DNA of 64,000 bases, taken from NCBI RefSeq assembly GCF_009916105.1, contig NZ_JAAAXQ010000001.1:1-64000 (forward strand), in the 5' to 3' direction. This document shows positions 26,757 to 35,311 of the stretch, in pieces. Source of the stretch: Streptomyces sp. GC420. Its GTDB lineage: Bacteria > Actinomycetota > Actinomycetes > Streptomycetales > Streptomycetaceae. The notes beneath the pieces are model-generated. The model worked only from the letters and a program-made list of their open reading frames with translations, was not told the DNA's origin and ran no database searches. Numbering within the stretch: the stretch's first letter is position 1; each line of letters opens with the position of its first letter. The translations under genes were made by a program, and so were the position numbers.

Positions 26757-27695
26757 GTGACAACCGCATCCCCCACTCCCCTGGTCATCGCCGTCGTCGG
26801 CCCCACGGCGGCCGGAAAGTCCGATCTGGGTGTCTCCCTCGCCCGTACGTTCGGCGGCGAGGTCGTCAACGCCGACTCGATGCAGCTGTACCGGGGGATG
26901 GACATCGGTACCGCCAAACTGACGCCGGAGGAACGCGGCGGCATCCCGCACCATCTCCTCGACATCTGGGACGTGACCGAGACCGCCAGCGTCGCCGAGT
27001 ACCAGAAGCTCGCCCGAGCCGAGATCGACCGGCTGCTCGCCGAGGGCTCCGTCCCGGTCCTCGTCGGCGGCTCGGGCCTGTATGTCCGGGGAGCCATCGA
27101 CAACCTGGAGTTCCCCGGCACCGACCCCGTCGTGAGGGAGCGGCTGGAGGAGGAGCTGGTACTGCGTGGCCCGGGGGCGCTGCACGCCCGGCTCGCCGTC
27201 GCCGACCCCGAGGCCGCCCGCGCCATCCTGCCGAGCAACGGCCGCCGGATCGTCCGGGCCCTGGAGGTCATCGAGATCACCGGTCAGCCCTTCACGGCCA
27301 ACCTCCCCGGCCACGACTCGGTGTACGACACCGTGCAGATCGGCGTCGACGTCGCCCGCCCCGAACTGGACCAGCGCATCGCCCGCCGGGTGGACCGCAT
27401 GTGGGAGGCGGGTCTGGTCGACGAAGTGCGCGCACTGGAGGCACAGGGCCTGCGCGAGGGGCGCACGGCGGCCCGCGCGCTCGGCTACCAGCAGGTGCTC
27501 GCGGCGCTCGCCGGGGCGTGCACAGAGGGCGAGGCGCGTGCCGAGACCGTACGCGCCACGAAGCGCTTCGCGCGCCGCCAGGACTCGTGGTTCAGGCGCG
27601 ACCCGCGGGTGCGCTGGCTCAGCGGGGCCGCGGGCGACCGGGCGGAACTCCTTGCCCGTGCTCAGGCGTTGGTCGAACGGGCTATTACAGCCTGA
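26757..27695 (+). CDS. miaA: tRNA dimethylallyltransferase MiaA
   Basis: MiaA (312 residues) adds dimethylallyl to A37 of tRNAs that read UNN codons, providing the substrate for MiaB. Walker A is GPTAAGKS at residues 15-22. Further motifs are VVNADSMQLYRGMDIGTAK, VPVLVGGSGLYVRG, RIVRALEVIEITGQP and ATKRFARRQDSWFRRD. GTG 26757 is chosen. GAGACT ends 6 bases upstream with TTCGAG 18 bases before it as a possible -35, so the mRNA may be leaderless. The gene is divergent from the antitoxin-like pair. Confidence 0.96.
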   Translation: MTTASPTPLVIAVVGPTAAGKSDLGVSLARTFGGEVVNADSMQLYRGMDIGTAKLTPEERGGIPHHLLDIWDVTETASVAEYQKLARAEIDRLLAEGSVPVLVGGSGLYVRGAIDNLEFPGTDPVVRERLEEELVLRGPGALHARLAVADPEAARAILPSNGRRIVRALEVIEITGQPFTANLPGHDSVYDTVQIGVDVARPELDQRIARRVDRMWEAGLVDEVRALEAQGLREGRTAARALGYQQVLAALAGACTEGEARAETVRATKRFARRQDSWFRRDPRVRWLSGAAGDRAELLARAQALVERAITA

Positions 27696-27803
27696 TCACG
27701 TGATGGCATCGGGACGCCCCGCCCGTGCTCGGGGCGGTCCCGGGCGTGCCATCATCGAGCTTCGATCGAGTACCACAGTCATCAGTTGGGAGGGCGCGTG
27801 GCG

Positions 27804-28460
27804 ATGGAGGCCGGCCCTCGTGACAGAGCACAGCAGGACCCGGTTCGGGACGACCGCGAGCGCGCCGCCGCGGCGGAGCTGTCCCGGGACGGCCTGGCAC
27901 GGCCGGGGGCCGGAGGTTCCTCCCGCACACCCTCCGGCGGAGCCGCGGACACGGACGGGCTCGAAGAGCTGGGGGGCCTCGGAGCGGGCGACCCGCCGGA
28001 TCCGGGCGGCCCGGCCCCGGGAGGCCTGGACTCCGGTGGCCTGGACTCCGGTGGCCTGGACTCCAGGGGCTTGGATTCCGGCCGCCTGGAGGCCGGCGAC
28101 GACCTCGACGCCATCGACGGCGCGGCCTCGTTCAGGGAACTCCGACCGCAGCGGAAACTGCGGATCTGGCAGCTCGCCCCGATCGTCGGCCTCGCGGCCG
28201 TCGGCTCCCTGATGTTCGCCTTCCCGCTGGCCTTCGAGTTCGGCGACGGCGGAGCCGTGGTCGCCATGCTGGGGCTGCTGATCAGCTGCTGTGCGGCGGG
28301 CTGGGGCATGATGGCCGCCCGCCGGGTCGGGTACACCTGGCCGGGACTGCCGGAGCGCGGCTCCGGGCGGCGGACGGACTGGAGGGTCGTCCTCGTCTAC
28401 ACCGCGGTGCTCGCGGCCGTGGTCGCGCTCGCCGTGTGGCGGGTGGCCAGGCTCCGCTGA
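27804..28460 (+). CDS. Membrane protein with a Gly-Leu-Asp-Ser repeat tail
   Basis: This 218-residue protein of unknown function has two parts. The first 110 residues are polar and include a five-residue repeat (GGLDS, about four copies) encoded by a 15-bp DNA repeat. The second half has three hydrophobic segments (IWQLAPIVGLAAVGSLMFAF, VVAMLGLLISCCAAGWGMM, VVLVYTAVLAAVVALAVW). It is probably a bitopic-tail or three-helix membrane protein with a cytoplasmic N-terminus. ATG 27804 is 9 bases from GGGAGGG; a GTG at 27798 is too close to that site. It lies between miaA and dapF. Confidence 0.75.
   Translation: MEAGPRDRAQQDPVRDDRERAAAAELSRDGLARPGAGGSSRTPSGGAADTDGLEELGGLGAGDPPDPGGPAPGGLDSGGLDSGGLDSRGLDSGRLEAGDDLDAIDGAASFRELRPQRKLRIWQLAPIVGLAAVGSLMFAFPLAFEFGDGGAVVAMLGLLISCCAAGWGMMAARRVGYTWPGLPERGSGRRTDWRVVLVYTAVLAAVVALAVWRVARLR
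28023..28082 (+). repeat. 15-bp tandem repeat inside the membrane protein gene
   Basis: GGCCTGGACTCCGGT is repeated four times with few changes, keeping frame and encoding GLDSG units. Copy number could vary between strains. Confidence 0.85.
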
Positions 28461-28519
28461 GCCGGATCGCCGGTCCGGCCCGCCCCCGGGTGCGAGCGCT
28501 CCGCGAGCCGTGGACCCCG

Positions 28520-28525
28520 TACGAT
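28520..28525 (+). promoter_or_regulatory. -10 element (TACGAT) of a probable leaderless dapF transcript
   Basis: TACGAT ends 6 bases before ATG 28532, with only G-rich sequence between and no separate Shine-Dalgarno at normal distance. Confidence 0.55.
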
Positions 28526-28531
28526 CGGGGG

Positions 28532-29389
28532 ATGAGCACCGCGCGCATCGCCTTCCTCAAGGGGCACGGGACCGAGAACGACTTCGTGATCGTCCCCGAC
28601 CCCGACAACACCGTCGCCCTGTCCCCCCGCCTCGTGGCGCGGCTCTGCGACCGGCGCGCCGGCATCGGCGGCGACGGCGTGCTGCACGTGGTGCGCTCCG
28701 CGGCCCATCCCGAGGCCGCCGCCATGGCCGGCGAGGCCGAGTGGTTCATGGACTACCGCAACGGCGACGGCTCCGTCGCGGAGATGTGCGGCAACGGCGT
28801 GCGCGTCTTCGCGCGGTACCTCCAGCGCGCGGGTCTCGCCGGGGAGGGTGACCTCGCCGTCGCCACGAGGGCCGGGGTGCGCAAGGTCCACATCGCCAAG
28901 AACGGTGACATCACCGTCTCCATGGGGCGCGCCGAGCTCCCCGAGGAGGGCGTCACCGTCGCCGTCGGCGGCCGTAGCTGGCACGCGCGCAACGTCAGCA
29001 TGGGCAACCCGCACGCCGTGGCCTTCGTCGAGGACCTCGACCACGCGGGTGACCTGCTCACCGTTCCCCCGTTCACTCCTGCCTCCGTCTACCCGGACGG
29101 CGCGAACATCGAGTTCGTCGTCGACGTCGCCCCGCGTCATGTCGCCATGCGGGTGCACGAGCGCGGTGCGGGCGAGACCCGTTCCTGTGGCACCGGCGCC
29201 TGCGCTGTCGCCGTGGCCGCCGCCCGCCGGGACGGCCTGGACCCGGCGGTGACCGGCGCGCCCGTGACCTACACGGTGGATGTACCGGGCGGCACGCTCG
29301 TTATCACTGAGTTGCCGGACGGGACGGTCGAGATGACCGGGCCCGCGGTCATCGTCGCCGAGGGCCAGATCGATCCCGACTGGCTCTGA
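28532..29389 (+). CDS. dapF: Diaminopimelate epimerase DapF
   Basis: DapF (285 residues) converts LL- to meso-diaminopimelate for lysine. Streptomyces cell walls use LL-DAP, so here it serves mainly lysine supply. The two catalytic cysteines are C86 (EMCGNGVR) and C219 (SCGTGACA). GTENDF near residue 14 and GIGGDG near 45 are the other family blocks. ATG 28532 is preceded at leaderless distance by TACGAT. The RSH gene follows on the same strand after 264 bases. Confidence 0.97.
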   Translation: MSTARIAFLKGHGTENDFVIVPDPDNTVALSPRLVARLCDRRAGIGGDGVLHVVRSAAHPEAAAMAGEAEWFMDYRNGDGSVAEMCGNGVRVFARYLQRAGLAGEGDLAVATRAGVRKVHIAKNGDITVSMGRAELPEEGVTVAVGGRSWHARNVSMGNPHAVAFVEDLDHAGDLLTVPPFTPASVYPDGANIEFVVDVAPRHVAMRVHERGAGETRSCGTGACAVAVAAARRDGLDPAVTGAPVTYTVDVPGGTLVITELPDGTVEMTGPAVIVAEGQIDPDWL

Positions 29390-29514
29390 TCACCGGCGAG
29401 TTGCGCCGCTCGCCGCGCAGGACCCGGCCCGGCCCCGGCATCCGGGTCCGTCCGGGGTCCCCGGCGGCCTCCCGTCCGCGTGTGCCCGGGTTCGAAACCG
29501 CAATCGTGTGAACC

Positions 29515-29551
29515 CTCGCTCGAATGGGTGATCCGTTTCACGCTGAGCGAG
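29515..29551 (+). promoter_or_regulatory. Inverted repeat upstream of the RSH gene
   Basis: CTCGCTC and GAGCGAG are separated by 23 bases in the dapF-RSH gap. A TAGCAT at 29581 could be the -10 of an RSH promoter, which would place this repeat around -50 to -80. A regulator-binding role is possible. Confidence 0.3.
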
Positions 29552-29653
29552 AGCGGGGCAACGGCACGTGGTGGGCTCGATAGCATCAATCACCGGCCCG
29601 GACGCCATCAGGCCAGCGCGTTCCACCGCCGGTCGATGCTGCCGGAGGTGCCC

Positions 29654-31885
29654 ATGAGTGCAGAGGCCACGAACCCTGGTGTTCCCGGTGTTCCCGATGC
29701 CCCGGTTGCTCCCGGAACGTACGGCCGCAGGCGCGGCCGACCGCGGATCGATCTGCGCAGGCTGGGCCGGGCGGCACTGCTCGGACCGACGTCCAGGGAC
29801 CGGCTGCCGGACGCCATCGGCCATGTCGCCGACGCGCATCGGGCGCATCATCCGGACGCCGATCTGTCCGTACTGCGCCGTGCGTACGAACTCGCGGAGG
29901 CCTCTCACCGCGGTCAGTACCGGAAAAGTGGTGAGGCATACATCACACACCCCCTCGCCGTGACCCTCATCCTCGCCGAACTCGGCGCGGAGACAACGAC
30001 TCTGACGGCCTCTCTGCTGCACGACACCGTCGAGGACACCGAGGTGACCCTCGATCAGGTGCGTGCCGAGTTCGGCGAGGAGGTCAGCTATCTCGTCGAC
30101 GGCGTCACCAAACTGGAGAAGGTCGACTACGGAGCGGCGGCGGAGCCGGAGACCTTCCGCAAGATGCTGGTCGCCACCGGCAACGACGTACGCGTGATGT
30201 CGATCAAACTCGCCGACCGGCTGCACAACATGCGCACCCTCGGCGTCATGCGCCCGGAGAAGCAGGCGCGCATCGCCCGGGTGACGGGAGACGTGCTCAT
30301 CCCGCTCGCCGAACGGCTCGGCGTGCAGACTCTCAAGACCGAGCTGGAGGACCTGGTCTTCGCGATCCTCAACCCGGAGGCGTACGAGGAGACGCGTTCG
30401 CTGGTCGCCGCCAACGCCCGGCGGCCGGGTCCCGACCCCCTGGAGAGCTCGGCCGGAGCCTTCCGCGCCGTCCTGCGCGAATCCGGGATCGCCGCCGAAG
30501 TGGTCATCCGCCCACGGCATTTCGTCTCCCTGCACCGGGTGAAACTGAAACGCGGCGGCGAGCTGCGCGGCGCGGACTTCGGCCGGCTGCTCGTGCTCGT
30601 CACTGAGGACGCGGACTGCTACGGGGTCCTTGGCGAACTGCACACCTGCTTCACCCCGGTCGTCTCGGAGTTCAAGGACTTCATCGCGGCCCCGAAGTAC
30701 AACCTGTACCAGTCGCTGCACACCGCGGTCGCCGCACCGGGCGGCGAAGTCGTCGAAGTGCTCATCCGCACCCACCAGATGCACAAGGTCGCCGAGGCCG
30801 GCGTGGTCGCCCTCGGCAACCCCTACGTCCCGACCGACGGCTCCGAGGCCCCCACCGACGGCGAGCGCGCCGACCCGACCCGCCCGGGCTGGCTCTCCCG
30901 GCTGCTCGCCTGGCAGCAGGCGACCCCCGACCCGGACGCCTTCTGGAGCTCGCTGCGTGCCGACCTGGCCCAGGACGCGGAGATCACCGTCTTCCGCGTC
31001 GACGGCGACCCGCTGGGCCTGCCGGCCGGTGCGACATGCGTCGATGCCGCCTACGCCGTCCACGGCGAGGCCGCCCACGCCTGTATCGGCGCCCGCGTCA
31101 ACGGCCGCCTCGCGGCCCTGAGCACAGTGCTGCGCGACGGCGACAGCCTCCAGCTCCTGCTCACCCAGGACCCGGCCGCCGGCCCCGCGCCCGAGTGGCT
31201 CGGCCATGCCCGTACGGCCGCGGCGCGCCTGGCGATCACCCGCTGGATCGAGGCACATCCCGAGGCACGTGCGGAGACGGCGCACACCGCCGGAACGACC
31301 GCCGGAACGACCGCCGGCGGCGCGGAGCCCGGCCCCGGTCCCGCCTCCGGGGCCGGTGCGCCGGGTGCGGAACGGGGCACCGAGGCCGCCGGGGCACGCC
31401 CGGCGGCCTCCGCCACGGCCGACGCGGGCGCCGTTGTGCCCGAGCTGCCCGGTGCTTCCGTCCGGCTTGCCGGCTGCTGTACGCCGGTGCCGCCCGACCC
31501 GGTCACCGGCTTCCTCGTACGGGGCGGAGTCGTGGCCGTCCACCGCGCGCAGTGCCCCGCCGTGGCCCGGATGGAGCGTTCGGGCCGCCGTGCGGTCGGC
31601 GTGGGGTGGGACGAGGACGGCGAGGCGGACTGCCGGGTGACGCTCGTCGCCGAGTCCTTCGGACGGCCCCACCTGCTGGCCGACCTCACGGAGGCCATCG
31701 CCCTGCAGGGGGCGGCCATCGTCTCCGCCACCGTCGAGCCGCCCAACGAACAGCGTGTGCGGCACACCTACACGCTCCAGCTCCCCGACGCCGCGCGACT
31801 GCCCGCCCTCATGCGGGCGATGCGTGACGTGCCGGGCGTCTACGACGTGGGCCGCGCCCAGCACCGGACGGCGACCGCGGGGTAG
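29654..31885 (+). CDS. RelA/SpoT-homologue (RSH) with intact HD hydrolase and degenerate synthetase
   Basis: The 743-residue protein keeps the RSH order. The HD hydrolase domain spans about 75-235, with H123-D124 in LLHDTVEDTE and the ED pair at 127-128. A synthetase-like domain spans about 270-385, followed by TGS (about 445-515) and a C-terminal ACT domain (about 670-743). In the synthetase region the usual GRxK...YSIYrK basic motif reads IRPRHFVSLHRVK. The DLxAxRV block with its Asp and Arg reads GADFGRLLVLV. FKDFIAAPKYNLYQSLHT is retained. I infer a hydrolase-biased or regulatory protein, not the main (p)ppGpp synthetase. ATG 29654 has GGAGG at good spacing. It resembles what I recall as S. 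coelicolor RshA. Confidence 0.9.
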   Translation: MSAEATNPGVPGVPDAPVAPGTYGRRRGRPRIDLRRLGRAALLGPTSRDRLPDAIGHVADAHRAHHPDADLSVLRRAYELAEASHRGQYRKSGEAYITHPLAVTLILAELGAETTTLTASLLHDTVEDTEVTLDQVRAEFGEEVSYLVDGVTKLEKVDYGAAAEPETFRKMLVATGNDVRVMSIKLADRLHNMRTLGVMRPEKQARIARVTGDVLIPLAERLGVQTLKTELEDLVFAILNPEAYEETRSLVAANARRPGPDPLESSAGAFRAVLRESGIAAEVVIRPRHFVSLHRVKLKRGGELRGADFGRLLVLVTEDADCYGVLGELHTCFTPVVSEFKDFIAAPKYNLYQSLHTAVAAPGGEVVEVLIRTHQMHKVAEAGVVALGNPYVPTDGSEAPTDGERADPTRPGWLSRLLAWQQATPDPDAFWSSLRADLAQDAEITVFRVDGDPLGLPAGATCVDAAYAVHGEAAHACIGARVNGRLAALSTVLRDGDSLQLLLTQDPAAGPAPEWLGHARTAAARLAITRWIEAHPEARAETAHTAGTTAGTTAGGAEPGPGPASGAGAPGAERGTEAAGARPAASATADAGAVVPELPGASVRLAGCCTPVPPDPVTGFLVRGGVVAVHRAQCPAVARMERSGRRAVGVGWDEDGEADCRVTLVAESFGRPHLLADLTEAIALQGAAIVSATVEPPNEQRVRHTYTLQLPDAARLPALMRAMRDVPGVYDVGRAQHRTATAG

Positions 31886-31896
31886 AGGGCGGGGGA

Positions 31897-31990
31897 CCGT
31901 CTCGCCCGGCCGTCTCGCCCGGGCCTGTCCCGCCGGGATCCGTCTCGCCCAGGCAGGCCCCGTGTCCGGCCCGGCCCCGTGTCCTGCCCG
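31897..31990 (+). repeat. Low-complexity direct repeats between RSH and M1 peptidase genes
   Basis: CCGTCTCGCCC occurs three times and a CCCCGTGTCC-GCCCGG unit twice in this 172-base gap. No hairpin stands out as a terminator. Confidence 0.6.
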
Positions 31991-32057
31991 GCCTCGTTCG
32001 GGTGGGAAAGGAGCGCGCCGCCCCCGCCCCCGGACCGACCGCTGGTAGCTGTGGGGC

Positions 32058-33611
32058 ATGCCGCACCCGTCCCGACACCGACGTGCCCGAGCCGCCCTCC
32101 TGGCCGCCGCCCCGCTCACCCTGATCGCCGCCACCCTGCCGGTCCCACAGGCGCGCGGCATCGGCGATCCGCTCTACCCGCACCTGGGAAACCCCGGATA
32201 CGACGTCATCTCGTACGACCTTGCCCTGACCTACCACGGTGACAACCGCCGGCCGCTGGACGCCGTGACGACCATCCGGGCCAGGGCGACCGACACGCTC
32301 GACCGGTTCAACCTGGACTTCGCGCGGGGAAAGGTCGGTGAGGTCGAAGTCAATGGAGTGAAGGCCGGATTCACGGCCGTGGGAGAGGACCTCGTTGTCA
32401 CCCCGGCCGGCTTCGTCCCCTACGGCGGCCTGATGGAGGTGACCGTACGGCACACCAGCGACCCGGCCGCGCCGGACAGCGGCTGGGTCCGCACCCGTGA
32501 CGGGCTCGCGATGGCCAACCAGGCGGACGCCGCGCACCGCGTCTTCCCCTGCAACGACCATCCCTCCGACAAGGCCTGGTTCACCTTCCGCGTCACCGCC
32601 CCAGACGGGCTGACCGCCGTCGCCAACGGCCTGCCCGCCGATCGCGAGGACCGGGGCCCCGGCACCACCTGGACGTACCGCGGCGCACACCCCATGGCGA
32701 CCGAGCTCGCGCAGGTCTCCGTAGGACGCTCCGCGGTCCTGCGCCGGCCGGGGCCGCACGGGCTGCCGGTGCGCGACGTCGTGCCCGAGAAGGACGCCAC
32801 CGCGCTGGAGCCGTGGCTGCGCAAGACGCCCGCGCAGATCGCGTGGATGGAGGAGCGCGTCGGACGCTACCCCTTCGAGACGTACGGTCTGCTGGTCGCG
32901 GACACCACGACGGGCTTCGAGCTCGAGACGCAGACCCTGTCCCTGTTCGAACGGGGACTCTTCACCGGGTCGCGGCTCCCCGAGTGGTACGTCGACTCCG
33001 TCATGGTGCACGAGCTGGCCCACCAGTGGTTCGGCAACAGCGTCAGCCCGCGCGACTGGAGCGATCTGTGGCTCAGCGAGGGGCACGCCACCTGGTACGA
33101 GATGCTCTACGCCGAGGAGCACGGCGAACTCACCGCCGGGCAGCGGATGCGCGCGGCCTACCGCTACTCCGACGTCTGGCGGGAAGCCGGGGGACCGCCG
33201 GCCGCGCCGAAGCCGCCGGAGCCCGGGCGGAAACTGGGCATCTTCCGCCCGGTGGTCTACGACGGCAGCGCGCTGGTGCTGTACGCACTCCGGGAGGAGA
33301 TGGGGCGGGAGGCCTTCGAGCGGCTTCAGCGGGAATGGACCGGCACGCACCGGGACGCCGTGGCGGCCACGGAGGACTTCACCGAGCTGGCCTCGGACAT
33401 CGCCGGGCGTGACCTCTCGGCCTTCTTCGAGGGCTGGCTGTACGGGGCGAAGACCCCGCCCATGCCGGGGCACCCGGACTGGAAGGCGGACGCTCGCGCG
33501 GCGCCCGGGCCCGCCAGGGCGGGGAATACTCGCGTGACTGGCCCGGCGCACCGTGCGACCATCGACAGGTCGGCGGCTGGGCGGGAATCCTCCGAGGACC
33601 CCGCGCGTTGA
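32058..33611 (+). CDS. Secreted M1-family zinc metallopeptidase
   Basis: This 517-residue aminopeptidase-N-like enzyme has an N-terminal signal peptide (MPHPSRHRRARAALLAAAP, then AATLPVPQARG) and is probably exported. The zinc site is HELAHQWFG (H318, E319, H322) with the third ligand E341 in WLSEGHATWYE. An N-terminal beta domain spans about 40-230. The exopeptidase GxMEN motif is not clearly present: the matching place reads TTGFELETQT, so the N-terminus specificity may be altered. The C-terminal 40 residues are low complexity. TAGCTG lies 6 bases before the ATG, again leaderless spacing. Confidence 0.92.
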   Translation: MPHPSRHRRARAALLAAAPLTLIAATLPVPQARGIGDPLYPHLGNPGYDVISYDLALTYHGDNRRPLDAVTTIRARATDTLDRFNLDFARGKVGEVEVNGVKAGFTAVGEDLVVTPAGFVPYGGLMEVTVRHTSDPAAPDSGWVRTRDGLAMANQADAAHRVFPCNDHPSDKAWFTFRVTAPDGLTAVANGLPADREDRGPGTTWTYRGAHPMATELAQVSVGRSAVLRRPGPHGLPVRDVVPEKDATALEPWLRKTPAQIAWMEERVGRYPFETYGLLVADTTTGFELETQTLSLFERGLFTGSRLPEWYVDSVMVHELAHQWFGNSVSPRDWSDLWLSEGHATWYEMLYAEEHGELTAGQRMRAAYRYSDVWREAGGPPAAPKPPEPGRKLGIFRPVVYDGSALVLYALREEMGREAFERLQREWTGTHRDAVAATEDFTELASDIAGRDLSAFFEGWLYGAKTPPMPGHPDWKADARAAPGPARAGNTRVTGPAHRATIDRSAAGRESSEDPAR

Positions 33612-33654
33612 CGCCACTGACAGTCTGCGGACCTCCATCGACGTAAAGGATCAA

Positions 33655-35142
33655 ATGACCTCCTCTTCATCCCCTTCCCAGGACGCATTCACCGAGGGCC
33701 GCCGGGCCGACGCCCTGATGGAAGAGGACGTCGCCTGGAGCTACGAGATCGACGGCGAGCGGGACGGCGACCAGTACGACCGCTCGGACCGCGCGGCGCT
33801 GCGGCGTGTGGCGGGTCTGTCGACCGAACTCGAGGACATCACCGAGGTCGAGTACCGACAGCTGCGCCTGGAGCGCGTGGTGCTGGTCGGCGTCTGGACC
33901 TCCGGAACCATCCAGGACGCGGAGAACTCGCTCGCCGAGCTGGCCGCCCTCGCCGAGACGGCGGGCGCCCTCGTGCTGGACGGCGTGATCCAGCGGCGCG
34001 ACAAGCCGGACCCGGCGACCTACATCGGCTCCGGCAAGGCGATGGAGCTCCGCGACATCGTGCTGGAGACCGGTGCCGACACCGTCGTGTGCGACGGTGA
34101 GCTCAGCCCCGGCCAGCTCATCCACCTCGAAGACGTCGTCAAGGTGAAGGTGGTCGACAGGACCGCCCTGATCCTCGACATCTTCGCCCAGCACGCCAAG
34201 AGCCGTGAGGGCAAGGCCCAGGTCTCGCTCGCCCAGATGCAGTACATGCTGCCCAGGCTCCGCGGCTGGGGCCAGTCGCTGTCCCGGCAGATGGGTGGCG
34301 GTGGCTCGGGCTCCTCGGGCGGCGGCATGGCCACCCGTGGTCCCGGTGAGACCAAGATCGAGACGGACCGGCGGCGGATCCGCGAGAAGATGGCGAAGAT
34401 GCGCCGGGAGATCGCGGAGATGAAGACGGGCCGGGAGATCAAGCGGCAGGAACGGCGCCGCAACAGGGTCCCCTCGGTCGCCATCGCCGGTTACACCAAC
34501 GCGGGCAAGTCCTCGCTGCTCAACCGCCTCACGGGCGCCGGCGTGCTGGTGGAGAACGCCCTGTTCGCCACCCTCGACCCGACCGTGCGCCGGGCCGAGA
34601 CGCCCAGCGGCCGTGTCTACACCCTGGCCGACACCGTCGGCTTCGTACGGCACCTGCCGCACCATCTCGTCGAGGCGTTCCGCTCCACCATGGAGGAGGT
34701 CGGCGACTCCGACCTGATCGTCCACGTGGTGGACGGTTCGCACCCGGCGCCGGAGGAGCAGCTGGCCGCGGTGCGCGAGGTGATCCGTGACGTGGGCGCG
34801 GTGGACGTGCCCGAGATCGTGGTCATCAACAAGGCGGACGCGGCGGACCCGCTGGTCCTGCAGCGGCTGCTGCGCATCGAGAAGCACTCGATCGCGGTGT
34901 CGGCGCGCACGGGCGAGGGCATCCCCGAGCTGCTGGCCATGATCGACGCCGAGCTGCCTCGGCCCGAGGTCGGGATCGAGGCGCTCGTGCCCTACACGCG
35001 CGGCGACCTGGTGGCACGGGTGCACGCCGAGGGCGAGGTGATCTCCGAGGAGCACACCCCGGAGGGCACGCTGCTCAAGGCCCGGGTGCACGAGGAGCTG
35101 GCGGCGGACCTCGGTCCGTTCGTGCCGGTCGTCTCGGCCTGA
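33655..35142 (+). CDS. hflX: GTPase HflX
   Basis: HflX (495 residues) is a ribosome-binding GTPase that splits or rescues stalled 70S ribosomes under stress. The N-terminal HflX domain has RRDKPDPATYIGSGKAMEL, then the coiled region after a Gly/Ser-rich linker (GGGGSGSSGGG), ending in GPGETKIETDRRRI. The G domain has G1 GYTNAGKSSLLNRL, G3 DTVGFVRHLPH, G4 NKAD and G5 SART. ATG 33655 has AAAGGA upstream. A perfect palindromic terminator follows. Confidence 0.96.
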   Translation: MTSSSSPSQDAFTEGRRADALMEEDVAWSYEIDGERDGDQYDRSDRAALRRVAGLSTELEDITEVEYRQLRLERVVLVGVWTSGTIQDAENSLAELAALAETAGALVLDGVIQRRDKPDPATYIGSGKAMELRDIVLETGADTVVCDGELSPGQLIHLEDVVKVKVVDRTALILDIFAQHAKSREGKAQVSLAQMQYMLPRLRGWGQSLSRQMGGGGSGSSGGGMATRGPGETKIETDRRRIREKMAKMRREIAEMKTGREIKRQERRRNRVPSVAIAGYTNAGKSSLLNRLTGAGVLVENALFATLDPTVRRAETPSGRVYTLADTVGFVRHLPHHLVEAFRSTMEEVGDSDLIVHVVDGSHPAPEEQLAAVREVIRDVGAVDVPEIVVINKADAADPLVLQRLLRIEKHSIAVSARTGEGIPELLAMIDAELPRPEVGIEALVPYTRGDLVARVHAEGEVISEEHTPEGTLLKARVHEELAADLGPFVPVVSA

Positions 35143-35165
35143 TCCGGCCCGGTCCGCCGGCCGGT

Positions 35166-35221
35166 CACCAACGCCCGAAGGGCCGCTCCCCCGCGGGGGA
35201 GCGGCCCTTCGGGCGTTGGTG
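35166..35221. terminator. 56-base perfect palindrome, bidirectional terminator
   Basis: The whole 56 bases are self-complementary: 28-base arms running from CACCAACGCC inward to a CCCCCGCGGGGG centre, with no mismatch. It lies 23 bases past the hflX stop and 90 bases from the stop of the convergent protease gene. The RNA from either strand folds into an almost loop-free, very stable hairpin. Confidence 0.85.
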
Positions 35222-35311
35222 CGGTGAGCGGCGGCGTGACGTGTGCGGTGCGTGTGCCCGCCGCGGTGCCGAGCCGGCCGTGTCGCGCTGCGGCACGGCC
35301 GGCGTACGCGG

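Noticed and set aside
29485-29515. tRNA-like T-loop (GGTTCGAAACC) upstream of the RSH gene
   Set aside because: There is no acceptor stem, anticodon arm or CCA end around it.
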